From the NCBI RefSeq assembly GCF_001308015.1, contig NZ_LGYH01000002.1:124001-188000 (forward strand): a stretch of DNA of 64,000 bases, in the 5' to 3' direction. Numbering within the stretch: position 1 is the stretch's first letter; the number at the start of each line of letters is the position of its first letter. The notes under the pieces were generated by a model. It saw only the letters and a program-made list of their open reading frames with translations. It ran no database searches and was not told the origin of the DNA. A program made the translations under genes and the position numbers. This DNA comes from Neisseria sp. 83E34. Its GTDB lineage: Bacteria; Pseudomonadota; Gammaproteobacteria; Burkholderiales; Neisseriaceae. This document shows, piece by piece, positions 1-8,662 of this stretch.

Positions 1-1770
1 AATGAAGCGCTGATTGTGCCTCATAGCCGCCTGATCGAACATCAGGATGCCATCAGTGATTTAACCGCGCTGGCGCGGCACGGCCTGCATGCACTTTGGC
101 GGCAGCTTCGCGATATGGATTATGTGGTGTTGCTGGCCGACAGCGCGGGCGTAGTGGTTGAGCGTTACGGTAGCGATGCCGAGCTGGACACGTTTAAACG
201 CAGCGGCCTGCATTTGGGCGCACTGTGGAACGAGCCTGAAAACGGTACCAGCGCGGTAGGCATGGTGCTTGCCACCGGCAAATCCGCCACTGTTCACCGA
301 GGCGACCATTTCGATGCCACCCACATTGGGCTGACTTGCTCCGCCGCACCGGTTTACGATTCACAAAACCGTTTGTGCGCCGTACTTGATGTTTCTTCCA
401 TCCGCCCGAAACATGCACGCCAGAGCCAATATTGGGCGGCGCGGCTGGTGCGTCAGTTTGCCGTGTTGGTGGAGCATGCAGCCTTGATTCGGGCGCATCA
501 AAACGACTGGCTGGTACGCATCGGTTATTCACCAGTGTTTCTCGACGTTTCTCCCGAATACCTGCTGGCAGTTGATCAGGCCGGTAATATTTCCGGCGCA
601 TCCCATGCCTTTCACACATGGGCCGCCAAGCATTTGCAGCAGCCCAAGTTGATCGGCTGCGCTTTTGAAACCCTGTTCGGGGCAAACTTAATCAGTGTTT
701 ACAGCCGGCAAGACAGCGCGCCGCTGGTTGATATTGACGACATACAGCTTTTCGCACATGTGAATCCGCCTGCTGCTAAAAGCGGCTCGACCGCAACACG
801 AACCGATACAGCCGATACTGAGCTGGCGCCCGAGTTGGCCAAGCTGTGCGGCCCCGGCAGCAGCCAGCGGCAGATGTTGCAGCGTTTGTCTGTGTTGGCT
901 GATACGCAGGTGCCGATTTTAATCAACGGTGAAACCGGCACCGGCAAAGAATGGCTGGCGCGGGCCGTGCATCTTTCCGGCAGCCGTTCAGACAGGCCTT
1001 TTATTGCAGTTAACTGCGCCGCTATTCCCGAAAACCTGATTGAAAGCGAGCTTTACGGCTATGAGCCGCACAGTTTCACCGGCGCATGCAGCAAAGGTAA
1101 GCCCGGGTTGATACGCGCTGCCGACGGCGGCACGCTCTTTCTTGATGAAATCGGCGATATGCCCCTGTTTCTGCAATCGCGCTTGCTGCGCGTGTTGTCC
1201 GAGCGCGAAGTTACGCCTGTCGGCTCGGTACGCGCCCGCAAAGTGGATGTGCGTATTATCTGCGCCACCCACCACGATTTGCAGGAGCGCATTGCTGCCG
1301 GCAAATTCCGCGAAGATCTTTATTACCGCCTCAACGGCATTCAAACCACATTGCCGCCATTACGCGAGCGCGACGATATCGATTATGTCGTGCAATCGGT
1401 TTTGGACTACACAGCCGAAAAAGCCGGCTTGCCGCTTAAGCCGCTTTCAGCCGATGCCTTGCACACATTGCGTAATTTTCCGTGGCCGGGCAATTTGCGC
1501 CAACTGGCCGCCGCGTTGGAAGTGGCCTTGTGTTCCGCGCAGGGCGGAAGCATTGAGGCTGCAGACCTGCCCGAATATTTGCGGCCGGCCTGTGAAGCCG
1601 ACGCTGAACGTCCGCTTGCAGCATGGGGCAAACATACGTTGGCCGACGAAGCCGACCTGCGCCGCGCGCTGGCTGATTTTGAAGGCAATGTTACCCGTTT
1701 CGCCCGCGCCATCGGCGTGAGCCGGATGACGGTGTACCGCTATTTGAAAAAATACGGTATCGAGTATTGA
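1..1770 (+). CDS. acoR: AcoR-type sigma-54-dependent activator (5' end outside window)
   Basis: Enhancer-binding activator of the AcoR family, which switches on sigma-54 promoters of acetoin catabolism operons. The frame is open to base 1, so the N-terminus lies outside; a GTG at 16 is possible but probably internal. Counted from that GTG, a GAF-like sensor region covers about 30-170 and the AAA+ domain about 275-500, with Walker A GETGTGKE at 305-312 and Walker B around GGTLFLDEIGD at 371-381. A Fis-type helix-turn-helix ends the protein (about 555-580). The loop that contacts sigma-54, normally GAFTGA, reads HSFTGA (352-357), keeping the FTGA core. Its likely target is the aco operon at 48.3-52.3 kb, whose promoter looks sigma-54 type. 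Family is secure; the specific target is inferred. Confidence 0.88.
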   Translation, partial: NEALIVPHSRLIEHQDAISDLTALARHGLHALWRQLRDMDYVVLLADSAGVVVERYGSDAELDTFKRSGLHLGALWNEPENGTSAVGMVLATGKSATVHRGDHFDATHIGLTCSAAPVYDSQNRLCAVLDVSSIRPKHARQSQYWAARLVRQFAVLVEHAALIRAHQNDWLVRIGYSPVFLDVSPEYLLAVDQAGNISGASHAFHTWAAKHLQQPKLIGCAFETLFGANLISVYSRQDSAPLVDIDDIQLFAHVNPPAAKSGSTATRTDTADTELAPELAKLCGPGSSQRQMLQRLSVLADTQVPILINGETGTGKEWLARAVHLSGSRSDRPFIAVNCAAIPENLIESELYGYEPHSFTGACSKGKPGLIRAADGGTLFLDEIGDMPLFLQSRLLRVLSEREVTPVGSVRARKVDVRIICATHHDLQERIAAGKFREDLYYRLNGIQTTLPPLRERDDIDYVVQSVLDYTAEKAGLPLKPLSADALHTLRNFPWPGNLRQLAAALEVALCSAQGGSIEAADLPEYLRPACEADAERPLAAWGKHTLADEADLRRALADFEGNVTRFARAIGVSRMTVYRYLKKYGIEY

Positions 1771-1788
1771 GCTGGCTTGAAACAAGCA

Positions 1789-1823
1789 ATGCCTGTCTGA
1801 AAAGTTGGTTTTCAGACAGGCAT
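1789..1823 (+). terminator. Inverted TG-wadDUS pair, terminator
   Basis: ATGCCTGTCTGAA and its inverse complement are separated by a short loop, with A and T runs on the sides, directly after the AcoR stop. It can form a strong hairpin and also supplies two uptake sequences. Confidence 0.8.
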
Positions 1824-1918
1824 TGTTTCTTTGCGGACATCCGACAGAGAAGCAAGCAATTTCACGCCAAATTGTTTATCATCTGCCGGTTATTCACTTT
1901 TTTGTCTATTGCCCAATC

Positions 1919-2359
1919 ATGCGTCTTTCTTTCACTACCCGTCTGGCGCTTGCCGTGATCAAGTTTTACCAGCATCGGTTTTCCCCGCATAAATCATATG
2001 GCTGCGCTTACCGTTGTGTGTACGGCGGTAGCGGCTGCTCGGGTGTCGGCTACCGTTTGATCCGACGCTATGGATGGCTTAAGGGGTGGGCGGTTTTGCA
2101 GAAGCGCTTTTCCTATTGCAGTTATGCTGCCGGGCAGCTTCAGGAAAGAAAGGCACATCTTCACGCAGAGCAAGGATTTTGCGATATGCTTGATGCGTGT
2201 GATGTGGATTGTGCCGACGTTAAGCGTTGCGCCTCCGGCGGACAAAAATATTGCGGCATTGTGGAATTGCTTGATTGCGCCGACTGCGATTGGCGGAGTG
2301 ATGAAAAGAAGAAAAAAGCCAAGCCGAAAAAACGGCAGCGTAGCAAAACGGCGGCTTAA
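1919..2359 (+). CDS. yidD: YidD-family membrane protein insertion efficiency factor
   Basis: 146-residue protein with the YidD core: a hydrophobic start, then IKFYQHRFSP, and a run of cysteines (YGCAYRCVYGGSGCSGVGY) matching the family pattern of clustered Cys near Ser/Tyr. YidD proteins sit at the inner membrane and help YidC/Sec insertion. This is the longer variety, with an added Cys-rich middle (about 85-125) and a very basic Lys/Arg tail (about 130-146). The ATG at 1919 is preferred over upstream in-frame starts because MRLSFTTRLAL begins the conserved part; the ribosome site is weak. It is not beside rpmH/rnpA/yidC here, where short YidD genes usually lie, so it is a stand-alone copy. 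Confidence 0.75.
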   Translation: MRLSFTTRLALAVIKFYQHRFSPHKSYGCAYRCVYGGSGCSGVGYRLIRRYGWLKGWAVLQKRFSYCSYAAGQLQERKAHLHAEQGFCDMLDACDVDCADVKRCASGGQKYCGIVELLDCADCDWRSDEKKKKAKPKKRQRSKTAA

Positions 2360-2363
2360 ACTT

Positions 2364-2403
2364 ATGCCTGTCTGAAAGTCGGTTTAGGGTTTCAGACAGG
2401 CAT
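2364..2403. terminator. Inverted TG-wadDUS pair between convergent genes
   Basis: Hairpin of two opposed ATGCCTGTCTGAA copies lying between yidD and the convergent CobW gene, so it can serve both strands. Confidence 0.8.
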
Positions 2404-2419
2404 TTTGATATTCGGGCGC

Positions 2420-3382
2420 CTATACTTCCAAAACATACCGCCGGAAAGATGCTTCTACCCGGCCGGCTTCCAGCCCCGTCATAATGATGACCAGCTGCGA
2501 ATCGTGCGGTTCGTGCGGCCATTCGCTTAAATGCTGCGGCGGGTAAATCATGTGCTGTACGCCGTTAATCAACACAGGATACTCCTCACCAATATTTAAA
2601 ATCCCTTTAATCCGCAAAATCGAGCGGCCGTGCACATGCAGCAAGGCGGAAAGCCACACGCCGAATGCCGTCCAATCAACCGGTTGGCTGATGCTGAACG
2701 CCAAAGAATGCACGCCGCCGTGGCTGGTGATATTTTGCGGGCGGTAGCCGACATCTTTCGGATGGGTTGCCGCAGGCAGGGCGTTGAAATCAGGCAGGGG
2801 GTCATTAAGGCCGTGGCGCAGCACGGTTACACCCGGCAGCATAGCGGCAAAACGGGTTTCCAATTGCGCAGCCGCTTCGGGAGCGAGGTCGGTTTTGGCA
2901 ATCAGGATAATATCGGCGGCGGAAACTTGCTGCGTCCATACCTGATTACCGCTTTGAGCCATTTCATTTCCGTTTACCGCATCTACCACAGTGACCGTAC
3001 GCTCAACCCTAAGCTGGTGTGTGAGCAGCGGGTCGGCCTGTATGGTGGCGATGATCGGCGTCGGCTCGGCCAAACCCGTGGTTTCAATCACAATCCGCTT
3101 AAACGGCGGCACCTGCTTTTGCGCGCGCGCATCTAAAAGCCCGACCAGTGAATCTTTCAACTCGCCGCGAATTTGGCAGCACAGGCAGCCGGAATCAAGC
3201 AACACCACATTGGGAGAAATCGGCGCAACAAGCTGCTGGTCGATACCGACTTCGCCAAATTCATTAATCAACACCGCCGTGTCGCCGTAATGCTCCGCTG
3301 CCAACATTTTTTGCAGTATCGTGGTTTTGCCCGAACCAAGAAAGCCGGTGAGGATGATAACGGGATTTTGGGTTGGGTTCAT
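2420..3382 (-). CDS. CobW/G3E-family GTPase, probable metal chaperone
   Basis: 320-residue P-loop GTPase of the G3E (CobW/YjiA/ZNG1) family, cytoplasmic proteins that deliver zinc or cobalt to metalloenzymes. Walker A GFLGSGKTT is at residues 13-21. The family metal motif CxCC is present as GCLCC near residue 65. Switch and guanine-specificity regions (ETTGLAEP, IAKTDL) follow, and a CobW C-terminal domain occupies about 215-320 and includes several His residues. It begins with ATG at 3382. The neighbours include a metal-dependent deacetylase/imidase-like enzyme (5952-6836) that could be its client, which is inference only. Confidence 0.9.
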   Translation of the reverse strand: MNPTQNPVIILTGFLGSGKTTILQKMLAAEHYGDTAVLINEFGEVGIDQQLVAPISPNVVLLDSGCLCCQIRGELKDSLVGLLDARAQKQVPPFKRIVIETTGLAEPTPIIATIQADPLLTHQLRVERTVTVVDAVNGNEMAQSGNQVWTQQVSAADIILIAKTDLAPEAAAQLETRFAAMLPGVTVLRHGLNDPLPDFNALPAATHPKDVGYRPQNITSHGGVHSLAFSISQPVDWTAFGVWLSALLHVHGRSILRIKGILNIGEEYPVLINGVQHMIYPPQHLSEWPHEPHDSQLVIIMTGLEAGRVEASFRRYVLEV

Positions 3383-3651
3383 GGGTTCACCTGTGTTGGG
3401 AATAAGCTTAAATTCGGATGAAACACTTTGGCCGATTCAATGTCATTGAATTATTGATATTGTTTTAACATAGGTTTATCTGTTTGTGGTCAAATCTTTT
3501 TGAAACACTTATAAAGCCGGAAGAAGCTTGCTGTACTATATTTATTCCAAATTTATTCCAATATTTGTGGATAGTTTTAATAAACTGCTGCGGCGTTAGC
3601 CATCTTCATCTTTTCACTGCAACAATCTAACAATTTCAGAGAGGAGTTAAT

Positions 3652-4413
3652 ATGAGTTTGTTTTCCCTGCAAGGACAGGTAGCCTTGATTACCGGCGCGG
3701 CCAAAGGCATTGGCAAAGGCATTGCCGAAGTTTTGAAGCAGGCTGGAGCGGATATTGTGATTGCCGATATCGATCGCACACAAGGCGAACGGGCGGCGGC
3801 CGAATTGGGCGCGCATTACCAATATCTGGATGTGCGTTCGCAGCAAAGCTGCCGCGAGGCGGTGGAGGCGGTGGTGGAGAAATTCGGCAAATTGGATATT
3901 TTGTGCTCCAACACCGGTATTTTCCCGCAAAAAAACCTAGCCGACATGAACGAAACTGATTGGGATGAAACACACGGCATCAACCTGAAAGGCACGTTCT
4001 TTATCGTGCAGGCTGCTATTCGGGTGATGCAGCCGAAGCATTACGGGCGGATTGTGATTACCTCATCCATCACCGGCCCGGTTACCGGCTTTCCCGGTTG
4101 GAGCCATTATGGCGCGAGTAAAGCCGGGCAGCTTGGTTTTATGCGCAGCGCGGCGCTAGAATACGCACGCTTCGGCATTACCATCAATGCTGTGATGCCG
4201 GGCAATATTCTGACCGAGGGCTTGCAGGCTCAAGGCGAAACTTATCTGAACCAAATGCGTGCCGCCATTCCTACCCACACCCTCGGTACGCCGCAAGACA
4301 TCGGCTATGCCGCCTGCTTCTTGGCCAGCAAAGAAGCCGCTTATATCACAGGCCAAACGCTGATTGTTGACGGCGGCCAGATTCTGCCCGAATCGCCGGA
4401 AGCCTTGCTTTAA
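3652..4413 (+). CDS. Short-chain dehydrogenase/reductase (UcpA/FabG-like)
   Basis: 253-residue SDR oxidoreductase. The NAD(P) site TGAAKGIGKG is at about 15-24, the acidic residue after beta-2 (IADID) suggests NAD preference, the NTGIFP segment matches the NAG motif, and the catalytic Ser/Tyr/Lys are in SSITG and YGASK. The C-terminal ITGQTLIVDGGQ is typical of the family. The start at 3652 has a strong ribosome site (GAGAGGAG). About 270 bases of AT-rich sequence upstream probably hold its promoter. Substrate is unknown; it lies among a deacetylase/amidase/flavoenzyme group that looks catabolic. Confidence 0.88.
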   Translation: MSLFSLQGQVALITGAAKGIGKGIAEVLKQAGADIVIADIDRTQGERAAAELGAHYQYLDVRSQQSCREAVEAVVEKFGKLDILCSNTGIFPQKNLADMNETDWDETHGINLKGTFFIVQAAIRVMQPKHYGRIVITSSITGPVTGFPGWSHYGASKAGQLGFMRSAALEYARFGITINAVMPGNILTEGLQAQGETYLNQMRAAIPTHTLGTPQDIGYAACFLASKEAAYITGQTLIVDGGQILPESPEALL

Positions 4414-4437
4414 ACATTGCTATACCGGAAGCTTTTC

Positions 4438-4576
4438 TATAGTCAATCCACTTAAAAATAGTACGTTCGTTATACTCGGGCTTGACCCGAGTATCCCAAG
4501 TTCCGGTAACTTTAAGAGATACTCGGGTCAAGCCCGAGTATGACGGTGTTGTTATTATGTAAGTCGGTTGACTATA
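4438..4576 (+). repeat. 139-bp Correia-like MITE, copy 1
   Basis: Terminal inverted repeats TATAGTCAATCCACTTA and its near complement (AAGTCGGTTGACTATA) enclose two inverted hairpin units built on ATACTCGGGCTTGACCCGAGTAT. The ends start and finish with TATA, consistent with a TA target. Other 139-bp copies are at 8412, 26478, 44595, 47206 and 51040. Confidence 0.85.
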
Positions 4577-4591
4577 AAATCGGGTAACACA

Positions 4592-4623
4592 ATGCCTGTC
4601 TGAAAAACTTTTCAGACAGGCAT
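4592..4623. terminator. Inverted TG-wadDUS pair
   Basis: Opposed ATGCCTGTCTGAA copies with flanking A/T runs, between the SDR gene and the convergent small gene at 4630. Confidence 0.8.
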
Positions 4624-4629
4624 TTCTTT

Positions 4630-4929
4630 TTAAGTTGGTTCGCTATCAATTAAAGGATCAAACGGCCTGCCGCTGATGCTTTCCACCGCCAGCCAAATCT
4701 GGCTTAGGTTTTCGGCCAAGGCGGTTTTGCCCGTTGCGCCGCAAAGCTGGTATTGCGCGCCTTGCCAGTCGCTCACTTTAATATGGTGCGGTTCGAGCAG
4801 GCGGTTGATGATGGCAATGCGACGCGCCCGTAATTGGCGCCGGCGCACGCTGTCGCTGCTTTGTCCGTTGCTCTCAAGGAGGGTGACCCAGTGGGCTTCT
4901 TCGCCGAACATGCCGCATAGTCCGCACAT
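4630..4929 (-). CDS. Conserved hypothetical protein with MCGLCG N-terminus
   Basis: 99-residue protein starting MCGLCGMFGEEAHW, with a basic middle (RRRQLRARRIAIINRLL) and a segment SDWQGAQYQL. The start at 4929 is chosen because AAGGTG precedes it at the right distance and the conserved-looking sequence begins there; a longer frame reaches 5007. The Met-Cys-Gly opening resembles class II glutamine amidotransferases, but the protein is far too short for that fold, and the CxxC pair could instead bind metal. From memory, similar small proteins occur near CobW and amidase genes in other proteobacteria. Function unknown. Confidence 0.7.
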   Translation of the reverse strand: MCGLCGMFGEEAHWVTLLESNGQSSDSVRRRQLRARRIAIINRLLEPHHIKVSDWQGAQYQLCGATGKTALAENLSQIWLAVESISGRPFDPLIDSEPT

Positions 4930-5030
4930 AATGGAGCACCTTTCTAGCAATGGGTTGCTGATTATTTTGTTGGCATTCGGATTGGGTTTTGAAACGTCTT
5001 TATCCAAAGTTTTCGGAAACCGGCTTCACC

Positions 5031-5657
5031 TTACTCTGCCATAAACGCTTCAAACTTCGCATCGATATCTGCACAGGCCTGCTTCACGGCAGCTTCAAGG
5101 CCGATGTTTTCCATCGTACCTTCGGCGCGTACGGCTTCCACGCTTGAAAAGCCTAAGAATTCGCCCAGCAATGCTTTCAGATAGGGAATGGTAAATTCCA
5201 TATGCGCATTACTGCCGCTGCTGAACACGCCGCCGCTGGCTTGCAGTATCAAGGCTTTGTGCCCGCCCATCAGGCCTTGAAGAATGTTGTTTTCATATTT
5301 GAACGTTTGATTAGGGATAACGATGTTGTCTATCCAGTCTTTCAGGCGTGCGGGGACGCTGAAGTTATACAGCGGCAGGGCAATAACCAGACGCGGCGCT
5401 GATTTGAACTGCGCCGTTACTGCGTTTATGCGCGCCAGCAATTGGGTTTGCGCCGCATCAAGCTGCTCTTCGCCGAGTAGGGTTTGGGCAAACATATCCA
5501 GCACGGCTTTATCCACCGGCTGAATGTCGGTTTCGGCCAAATTAACCACTTCCACATCTTCAGCGGGCAGCTTGGCGAGCAGGTGGCGCACCATTTGGTT
5601 GGTGGCAGATAAGGTTGAGTGCGGGTCGGGATGGGCGTTGATAATCAGGGTTTTCAT
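5031..5657 (-). CDS. azoR: FMN-dependent NADH-azoreductase-like flavoprotein
   Basis: 208-residue flavodoxin-fold protein. The start MKTLIINAHPDPHSTLS holds the FMN phosphate-binding loop, and PLYNFSVPARLKDWID is the conserved AzoR segment. QASGGVFSSG contains the second flavin-contact region. Such enzymes reduce azo dyes and quinones with NADH; the true substrate is usually unknown. Translation is placed at 5657 because an AGGTATAT ribosome site precedes it and because the upstream in-frame extension (MLESPPLPKLNEVY) is not family-like. A TG-wadDUS lies in its upstream region. Confidence 0.88.
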   Translation of the reverse strand: MKTLIINAHPDPHSTLSATNQMVRHLLAKLPAEDVEVVNLAETDIQPVDKAVLDMFAQTLLGEEQLDAAQTQLLARINAVTAQFKSAPRLVIALPLYNFSVPARLKDWIDNIVIPNQTFKYENNILQGLMGGHKALILQASGGVFSSGSNAHMEFTIPYLKALLGEFLGFSSVEAVRAEGTMENIGLEAAVKQACADIDAKFEAFMAE

Positions 5658-5842
5658 ATATACCTCGTTCAATTTCGGAAGCGGCGGGCTTTCAAGCACT
5701 GTTCAGACAGGCATTATAAAAGCCGGTTTTGCCGGTTTTTGTCAGTAGCTTGCATGCCCGTTTGCATTCGACACAATCTCACGAAAACCTTAAAAGCTGT
5801 CTCTGAAAAGCATAGAGGGCAGGAAAACTGCGTGCATACGGT

Positions 5843-5930
5843 TCAAACTGCTTACATCATAACCGCACCGTCATACTCGGTTTTGCTCCGAGTATGACGG
5901 GCGCTCTATGTTTAAGTTGGTTCACGATAA
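5843..5930. repeat. Collapsed single-hairpin derivative of the 139-bp MITE
   Basis: The outer arms (CAAACTGCTTACATCATAAC and TTTAAGTTGGTTCACGATA) resemble the MITE ends, but only one palindrome, GTCATACTCGG-TTTTGCT-CCGAGTATGAC, remains. This suits deletion between the two internal hairpins. Confidence 0.65.
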
Positions 5931-5951
5931 ACTTTCAGACAGGCATTTGCT

Positions 5952-6836
5952 TCATTTCCACTCGCGCGGATTGCGGGCGATGAAATCATCGGCAATCTGG
6001 TCAAACGTGCACCATTCTACGCCTTCGTGGCTATTGATGTGCTCAATCAGGCGCTCGTGCATCAGCAGCACTTGCGGGCGGCCGGACACGTCGGGGTGGA
6101 TGGTCATGGTAAACACGGCGTAATCGTTTTCGCGGTACACCCAATCGAATTGGTCGCGCCATAATTGCTCGATGTCGCGCGGATTCATGAAGCCGTGGCT
6201 GTTGGGCGATTTTTTGATAAACATCATCGGCGGCAAGTCGTCGAGATACCAGTTGGCGGGGATTTCCACCAGCGGGGTTTCTTTGCCGCGTACGAGCGGT
6301 TTCATCCAGTGGCTGGGGTGTTTGGAATAATCGATTTTGGTCCAGCTGTCGCCCACGCGAACATAGTAAGGGTGAAAATCATTGTGCATAAGCGAGTGGT
6401 CGTATTTGATGCCGCGCTCCAGCAAAAGCTCGTTGGTCACGGGGCTGAACTCCCACCAAGGGGCAACGTAGCCGGTGGGGCGTTTGCCCGCCAGTTCGGT
6501 AATCAGCTCTAAAGAGCGGTCGAGCACGGCGGTTTCCTGCTCGCGGGTCATGGCAATCGGGTTTTCGTGGCTGTAACCGTGCATGCCGATTTCGTGGCCG
6601 CGCCGTGCCACTTCTTTCATTTGCTCGGGGAAGGTTTCAACCGAATGGCCGGGGATAAACCAGGTGGTTTTCAGCTTGTATTTGTCGAACAAATCCAGCA
6701 GGCGGATGGAGCCGACTTCGCCTGCAAACAGTCCGCGCGAAATATCGTCGGGGCTGTCTTCGCCGCCGTAAGAGCCGAGCCAGCCGGCCACTGCGTCCAC
6801 ATCAATTCCGTAGGCTACTAAGATTTTCTTTGCCAT
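5952..6836 (-). CDS. pgdA: Polysaccharide deacetylase-family protein, HpPgdA-like
   Basis: 294-residue NodB-type carbohydrate esterase 4/imidase-like protein. It opens [20 protein letters not shown] and carries [38 protein letters not shown] and [17 protein letters not shown], matching as recalled the H. pylori peptidoglycan deacetylase HP0310 (293 residues) almost throughout. The metal ligands expected in this subfamily (Asp near residue 13, HGYSH near 85-90) are present. Structural relatives include cyclic imidases and allantoinase-like PuuE, so the substrate may be a cyclic imide rather than peptidoglycan. There is no signal peptide, which favours a cytoplasmic role. AAGGAGAAAC lies just before the ATG. 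An amidase gene follows upstream on the same strand. Confidence 0.9.
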   Translation of the reverse strand: MAKKILVAYGIDVDAVAGWLGSYGGEDSPDDISRGLFAGEVGSIRLLDLFDKYKLKTTWFIPGHSVETFPEQMKEVARRGHEIGMHGYSHENPIAMTREQETAVLDRSLELITELAGKRPTGYVAPWWEFSPVTNELLLERGIKYDHSLMHNDFHPYYVRVGDSWTKIDYSKHPSHWMKPLVRGKETPLVEIPANWYLDDLPPMMFIKKSPNSHGFMNPRDIEQLWRDQFDWVYRENDYAVFTMTIHPDVSGRPQVLLMHERLIEHINSHEGVEWCTFDQIADDFIARNPREWK

Positions 6837-6982
6837 CGTTGTTTCTCCTTGTGTTGTGCAGACTTAGGCGAAATGCCTGTCTGAAAAAGAAGGGCGGTTG
6901 ATGTGTGCAAGTTTTTTTGTTGTATAGAATTAGACAATTTTTGCGGGCCAGCGTTCGCTTTCGTGGGCGGAATAACGAGGCA

Positions 6983-7013
6983 ATGCCTGTCTGAACGGCT
7001 TTCAGACAGGCAT
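6983..7013 (-). terminator. Inverted TG-wadDUS pair at amidase 3' end
   Basis: Opposed uptake sequences overlap the last base of the amidase frame and end transcription coming from that gene. Confidence 0.75.
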
Positions 7014-8381
7014 TATTCAAACCTTCGGCGGTTTAAAGCCGTATCGTCGGTCAGCAGGCCGGCAAAGATTTTGCCCGCGTGCAACACATATTCGTCGCGC
7101 CCGCTCGCTGCCGAAATCAGCAGCGCGGCAGGTAGGCCGTTGCGGTTGAGGCTGGTGGGAATGGTGAGGCCGGGCATATCCAGAAAGCTGCCCGCCATGG
7201 TGTTGCGCAGGATTTTGCGGTTGGCTTCGGCAAAAAATTCTCGGTCGTTTTCCAAGCGGGCGAGCGGCGGGGCGTCGATGGCGGTGGTGGGCAGCAAAAG
7301 CAGCGCGTCTTGCAATTCTTCCGCCAGCTGCCGTTGCAAGCGGGCGCGCCAAGTGAGCAATTCAAACAGATGGTGCAGCGGGTAAATCCGGTTGCTCTGC
7401 AAACGCTGCGCCACCCGTTCATCTATGATGCCTGTCTGAAGGGGGGGCGTTTTGATGCAGCTGCCATGCTTCGATGCCGACCAGCGTGCCGTATTCGTCA
7501 AACAAGCTTTCCAGCCGTTGCAGCGCATGCAGCGGCTTGCGGGTGATGCTGACGCCCGCCCGGGTCAGCCGGGCAAGGTTCTGCTCGAAAGCCGCCAGAA
7601 TCTGCGGTTCGGCATCTTCGCTAAACAAACCTTCGGGCACCACGGCTTTGAAATGCCTGTCTGAACAGCTTGCCGAATCAATATGAAACGCCCGCATCAC
7701 GGTGCAGATATCGGCGGCGGTGTGCGCCAGCGGGCCGATGCTGTCGAGTGTGGGCGAAAGCGTCCACACGCCGATGCGCGGCAGGCGGGCGGATGTAGGT
7801 TTAAACCCGGCCAGGCCGTTGAGTGCGGCGGGAATGCGCACGGAGCCGGACGTGTCGGTGCCTATGGCATAAGGCACGATGCCCGCCGCCACCGAAACCG
7901 CCGCCCCGCAAGACGAGCCGCCCGGCGCCAGCGGTTCGGCCGCAGGCCACACATTCGCGGGCGTGCCGAAATGCGGGTTCAGGCCGAGGCCGGAAAGGGC
8001 AAATTCAGTGAGGTTGGTGCGCCCTATGGAAACCGCGCCCAAGCTTTCCAGCAGCGACACAACGGCGGCATCTTGCGCTGCGGGCGGATTCTGCACTGTG
8101 GTTAAGCTGCCGGAGCGGGTGATTTCTCCGGCTTGGTCGAACAAGTCTTTCCACGATACGGTGATGCCGTCGAGCGCCCCCAATCGCTTTCCCGATTGCA
8201 GCCGCGCTGTTGCCGCCTCGGCCGCCAGCCGGGCGCGGGTTTCGGTGATGTGGATAAACACGGCGCGGCCGCCTGCTTCTTGGGCGCGGATCAGGCCGGA
8301 TTCAAGCAGGGAAATAGGATCGGCTGCGCCGGATTCGAATGCGGCGTTCCAATCGGCAAGGGTAAGCAGGGGCAGATTCAT
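7013..8381 (-). pseudogene. Amidase-signature enzyme broken by a poly-C frameshift
   Basis: Two frames together make a complete amidase of about 455 residues. The first (8381 to about 7445) holds SWKDLFDQAG with the catalytic Lys, GGSSCGAAVSVAAG and IGTDTSGSVRIPAA with the catalytic Ser pair; the second (about 7440-7013) holds the C-terminal part (PGLTIPTSLNRNG, HAGKIFAG). They meet at a run of seven C on the coding strand (7441-7447), directly beside a TG-wadDUS. Six C would join the frames; with seven, translation ends at HQNAPPSDRHHR. This could be a phase-variable tract, a fixed pseudogene or a sequencing error. A second DUS sits inside the gene near 7653. It may act on the product of the neighbouring PgdA-like enzyme. 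Confidence 0.8.
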
Positions 8382-8411
8382 GATTTGTCCTTGTGTTGCT
8401 TGGTTTCTTTA

Positions 8412-8550
8412 TATAGTCAATCCACTTATATAATAACAACACCGTCATACTCGGGTTTGACCCGAGTGTCTCCTAAAGTTACTGAAACTCAAGATACTCG
8501 GGTTAAGCCCGAGTATGATGAGTGTACGATTTTTAAGTTGATTAACTATA
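8412..8550 (-). repeat. 139-bp Correia-like MITE, copy 2 (inverted)
   Basis: Same ends and length as the copy at 4438 but in the opposite orientation; it lies in the divergent gap between the amidase and the nitronate monooxygenase gene. Confidence 0.85.
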
Positions 8551-8593
8551 TAGTTAAGAGTGTTGCTTGGAGCGGAAAAGTTCATCACTAGCC

Positions 8594-8626
8594 ATGCCTG
8601 TCTGAAAAAACATTTCAGACAGGCAT
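8594..8626. repeat. Inverted TG-wadDUS pair upstream of 8663 gene
   Basis: Opposed uptake sequences only about 35 bases before the next start codon, so it acts either as an attenuator-like hairpin or only as uptake sites. Confidence 0.7.
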
Positions 8627-8662
8627 GGCTATAATCCCCATACGCAAACAAAGGAGAACATC

